From Saprospirales bacterium (GTDB taxonomy: Bacteria; Bacteroidota; Bacteroidia; Chitinophagales; Saprospiraceae), in NCBI GenBank assembly GCA_016719895.1, contig JADJYG010000007.1, positions 62,001 through 126,000 of the forward strand: DNA of 64,000 nt. The letters run 5' to 3'. How positions within the stretch are numbered: position 1 is the stretch's first letter; every line of letters begins with the position of its first letter. Under the pieces are notes generated by a model. That model did no database searches. It was not told the DNA's origin and saw nothing but the letters and a program-made list of their open reading frames with translations. This document shows, in pieces, positions 61,530-64,000 of this stretch. The translations under genes were made by a program, and so were the position numbers.

Positions 61530-62597
61530 TTGAGCGAAATCATTCTCACAGTCGAAGGCGTTGATCCCGTAGAGCTTTACGGAGAGAACAATGCCAAATT
61601 AAACCTGTTGCGCAAAGCCTTCCCCGATGTCACGATTACCTCGCGGGGCAACAGCCTGAAAATTACCGGCGACAAGAAGTACACACAGACGGCCAAAGCC
61701 AAATTCGAGCAGATGGTCCGCTACCTCCGCGAGCATCAGGAACTACCTGCCCAAACCGTAGCGGATCTCCTGGGCGGGGAAAACCCGTTCGACGTGCGTA
61801 TTCCCGTAAACGGCGATTCCAGCAATACGATTCTGTTCGGCCGCGACGGGCGGCCTATCAAGGCCAAGACCCGCAACCAGAAACGCCTGGTTGAAGTGTG
61901 CGAAAATAGCGATATCGTGTTTGCCATTGGCCCTGCCGGTACCGGTAAAACCTACACCGCGGTAGCTATCGCCGTGCGGGCGCTGAAAAACAAACTGATC
62001 AAAAAAATTGTCCTGACCCGACCCGCTGTCGAAGCGGGAGAAAACCTGGGTTTTCTGCCCGGCGACCTGAAGGAGAAAGTTGACCCATACCTGCGCCCCC
62101 TGTATGATGCACTCGATGATATGCTGCCGATGGACAAGCTGCAGTTTTTCATGGACAACCGCGTGATCGAAATTGCGCCCCTGGCCTTTATGCGCGGCCG
62201 GACGCTCGACAATGCCTATATCATCCTCGATGAAGCGCAAAATGCGACACCCTTGCAACTTAAAATGTTCCTTACCCGCCTGGGGCCCAGCGCCAAGTGC
62301 ATTATCACCGGCGATCTCAGCCAGATCGACTTACCGGGCCATCAAAAATCGGGGCTCCGGCAGGCGATGGATATTTTGGACGGTGTGAGCGGCATTTCCG
62401 TCATCAGCCTGAACGCAGAGGACGTGGTACGGCACCGGCTGGTAAAAGAAATCATCAAAGCGTACGATAAAATTGAAGCTGAAGAGCGGGCGCGCCGCGA
62501 GCGCACACGGGCAAAGAAGGAAGCAGACGAAGCCCTGACCGGCGCCAACCCGAACGATTCAGCGGAACCGTCTCCACCACTTGCGCCGCCGGACTAG
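61530..62597 (+). CDS. phoH: PhoH-family ATPase
   Basis: 355 residues, starting with TTG: an in-frame stop lies 18 bases upstream and the next ATG is about 60 codons in, after conserved sequence. AGGAG eight bases before the TTG supports it, unusual for this phylum. An N-terminal KH-like part (KLNLLRKAFPDVTITSRGNS) precedes the P-loop ATPase: Walker A FAIGPAGTGKTYTAVAIAVR, RPAVEAGENLGFLPGDLKEK, Walker B NAYIILDEAQNATPLQLKMF, and the sensor ITGDLSQIDLPGHQKSGL. PhoH proteins are linked to RNA handling, often next to ybeY, which is not seen here. The charged tail ends in Pro-rich sequence. Confidence 0.94.
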   Translation: MSEIILTVEGVDPVELYGENNAKLNLLRKAFPDVTITSRGNSLKITGDKKYTQTAKAKFEQMVRYLREHQELPAQTVADLLGGENPFDVRIPVNGDSSNTILFGRDGRPIKAKTRNQKRLVEVCENSDIVFAIGPAGTGKTYTAVAIAVRALKNKLIKKIVLTRPAVEAGENLGFLPGDLKEKVDPYLRPLYDALDDMLPMDKLQFFMDNRVIEIAPLAFMRGRTLDNAYIILDEAQNATPLQLKMFLTRLGPSAKCIITGDLSQIDLPGHQKSGLRQAMDILDGVSGISVISLNAEDVVRHRLVKEIIKAYDKIEAEERARRERTRAKKEADEALTGANPNDSAEPSPPLAPPD

Positions 62598-62626
62598 AAA
62601 ACCGGCAGTAAATTCCCAACATACTT

Positions 62627-63676
62627 TTATTGTTGTTCCGGTGCGACTTCCTGTTCCGGTTTCAGTTCGACGAAATAAATAATCTTCGTGCGCCATTTAC
62701 TCGTGTCCGGTTCCTGACCCGGACCAATCACGTACTCCTCAATGACAGGCGGAATACTTTGGAGTCCTTTTTCCGCCATGTAATCGTCCATGGCATAGTG
62801 CGCCTCGCCGCTTTTTTCATAGGCGCCCAGGTATTCAATATGGAGGGCCTTACTGCCGCCAACAGGAAATATGCTAAGCCCGCCCTCAAATTTTTGGTTC
62901 GCCGCAACCGGGATGGCAGCGGCCATATCCGAAACGCCTTTTTTTTCGTCATAACTCCAGAACAACCCCGATGGAACGCCGGCCACCGTAGCGCCGCTTT
63001 TTTGTACCTGCTCCAGGGTCTTGCCCAAATTGGCGGCAAAAAACGCCGGTATTTCGGGGAAAGCGACCGTTTTGCGGATACCCACATAATATGTAACCGG
63101 CAGGTCCTGCACCGTGACTTCATACCCGCGGTATTTTTTATGGGCGATGGCCTCACATACCTTCTTCAGGTTTTCAAGGCCCTTGGCATAATCCTTTCCG
63201 ACGCTGGCATCCACATCCGTAAACATGGCGAAGCCGTTCCAGGGAAAGGCAATGTGCATATCGAAGCCCCAGGTGACGGTGGTCTTGTTGCCGTTTTCTT
63301 TTAATGTCAGGTAGGAGGGCGAAGTGCTTTCAAAAGGTTCGGTAAATTTCACTTCGATATCCAGGCGATCCGGGTTCAGGGCCAGAAGGGTTTGCTGACC
63401 TTTGCCTACGTCGTCGTTGCCCGACCATTTGTATACGGCGCCGGGTTCTCCATCGGTACCGGTAATACTGGTTTTCATGTCTGGGTCCAGGGCAGCCCAG
63501 GGCGACCAGCGCTCAAAATTTTTAAAATAGCGCAGCTGGTTAAAAACCAGCTCCCGCGGCGCGTCGATTTCGATGTTGCGTTCAATATGGTAATCTTTGG
63601 TAGCAAATAGGCCCAGGACTACCATAAGGGCAACTATTCCGAGTACGGCGTAGAGTAAAATTTTCAAAATTTTCAT
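62627..63676 (-). CDS. SRPBCC-domain protein fused to a GyrI-like domain
   Basis: 349 residues from the ATG at 63676 (a GTG precedes it). One N-terminal membrane segment (KILLYAVLGIVALMVVLGLF). Then a START/SRPBCC ligand-binding domain (IERNIEIDAPRELVFNQLRY; FERWSPWAALDPDM; TVTWGFDMHIAFPWNGFAMF). The C-terminal half (VTVQDLPVTYYVGIRKTVAF; AGVPSGLFWSYDEKKGVSDM; YEKSGEAHYAMDDYM) is GyrI-like, a small-molecule-binding fold. The pairing is known in Bacteroidota; the ligand is unknown. Confidence 0.87.
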   Translation of the reverse strand: MKILKILLYAVLGIVALMVVLGLFATKDYHIERNIEIDAPRELVFNQLRYFKNFERWSPWAALDPDMKTSITGTDGEPGAVYKWSGNDDVGKGQQTLLALNPDRLDIEVKFTEPFESTSPSYLTLKENGNKTTVTWGFDMHIAFPWNGFAMFTDVDASVGKDYAKGLENLKKVCEAIAHKKYRGYEVTVQDLPVTYYVGIRKTVAFPEIPAFFAANLGKTLEQVQKSGATVAGVPSGLFWSYDEKKGVSDMAAAIPVAANQKFEGGLSIFPVGGSKALHIEYLGAYEKSGEAHYAMDDYMAEKGLQSIPPVIEEYVIGPGQEPDTSKWRTKIIYFVELKPEQEVAPEQQ

Positions 63677-63711
63677 CACATATATGTTTCTTGAACAGCG
63701 GGTCAGAGCGC

Positions 63712-64000
63712 CTACTCGAATTCCACCAGGGTATGGCCTTTTTCCACGGGTTGGCCATTTTGTGTCGTCACCGCTTTCACTATGCCGTCGCCGGCGGCTT
63801 TGATGACGTTTTCCATTTTCATGGCTTCCAGGATGAGCAGCGGATCGCCTTTGGAAACGGTTTGGCCGGGTTCCACCAGCACGCTGATCACCAACCCGGG
63901 CATTGGCGCCTTTACGGTATTGATTTTGTGGCTGCCGCCGGCAGAAAGGCCCAGTTTTTTGACCAGCCTTTCGTAATAATCGGCGATATCCACGGTATAT
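63712..64000 (-). CDS. Biotin carboxyl carrier subunit of an acyl-CoA carboxylase (C-terminal part)
   Basis: About 96 C-terminal residues; the gene continues past the right edge, and the GTG at 63993 is only an internal codon. A biotinyl domain with the lysine attachment motif LILEAMKMENVIKAAGDG, preceded by KAPMPGLVISVLVEPGQTVS and followed by GQPVEKGHTLVEFE. In Bacteroidota this form (DYYERLVKKLGL before the domain) is the carrier of a propionyl/acetyl-CoA carboxylase set rather than AccB of fatty acid synthesis, but this is not certain from the fragment. Confidence 0.88.
   Translation of the reverse strand, partial: YTVDIADYYERLVKKLGLSAGGSHKINTVKAPMPGLVISVLVEPGQTVSKGDPLLILEAMKMENVIKAAGDGIVKAVTTQNGQPVEKGHTLVEFE

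Overview
The window looks like a chromosomal segment of a Bacteroidota bacterium, most plausibly from the Saprospiria/Chitinophagia side of the phylum (inference). The evidence is a SusC/SusD pair, a PorZ-like protein and a giant adhesin with type IX secretion (T9SS) C-terminal signatures, PD40/OmpA and DUF2024 proteins, few Shine-Dalgarno sequences, and Bacteroidota-type -7 boxes (TAnnTTTG) before several genes. Both ends cut carboxylase genes: accA at the left, and a biotin-carrier subunit at the right.

Layout. 0-0.4 kb: accA (partial). 0.5-7.8 kb: a tightly coupled three-gene operon (SIR2-like protein; membrane-anchored nSTAND1-type NTPase; exported 14-blade WD40 protein with 61-residue TPR-like repeats). 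It has the composition of a conflict or cell-death system and is the best candidate for an undescribed system. 7.9-14.6 kb: an accessory island flanked by arrays of truncated tRNA copies (tRNA-Asp left, tRNA-Lys right). It holds GIY-YIG cassettes, an IS21 remnant, an AAA/DUF4143 ATPase behind a perfect 52-bp palindrome, TIR-like and dinD remnants, an acetyltransferase and a pentapeptide-repeat protein. 14.9-22.5 kb: rbfA-nadD, porZ-like, nadB, a beta-barrel protein and an RsuA/RluB-type pseudouridine synthase with a long Gly-rich repeat tail. 22.7-26.8 kb: T9SS adhesin. 27.1-33.9 kb: beta-oxidation pair, OmpA protein, thrC. 34-42.7 kb: hydrolase, heme A synthase, SRAP protein, feoAB, DUF2024, adenosine deaminase, an ArsC/LMW-phosphatase-like protein. 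42.9-47.5 kb: a co-directional cluster (UPF0104 membrane protein, GMC oxidoreductase, Gfo/Idh/MocA oxidoreductase, membrane protein). 47.5-59.4 kb: a SusCD locus with two ThuA/sugar-dehydrogenase/cytochrome c proteins, one interrupted by a 184-bp palindromic element. 59.5-64 kb: Gfo/Idh/MocA, SAM hydroxide adenosyltransferase, phoH, SRPBCC/GyrI-like protein, biotin carrier.

Two parS-like palindromes (32.58 and 33.56 kb) and four exact DnaA-box matches between 34.9 and 36.5 kb, next to a gene-free AT-rich stretch, suggest that the replication origin may lie near 36.1-36.7 kb.

All functional calls come from reading protein motifs by eye. No database search was run.
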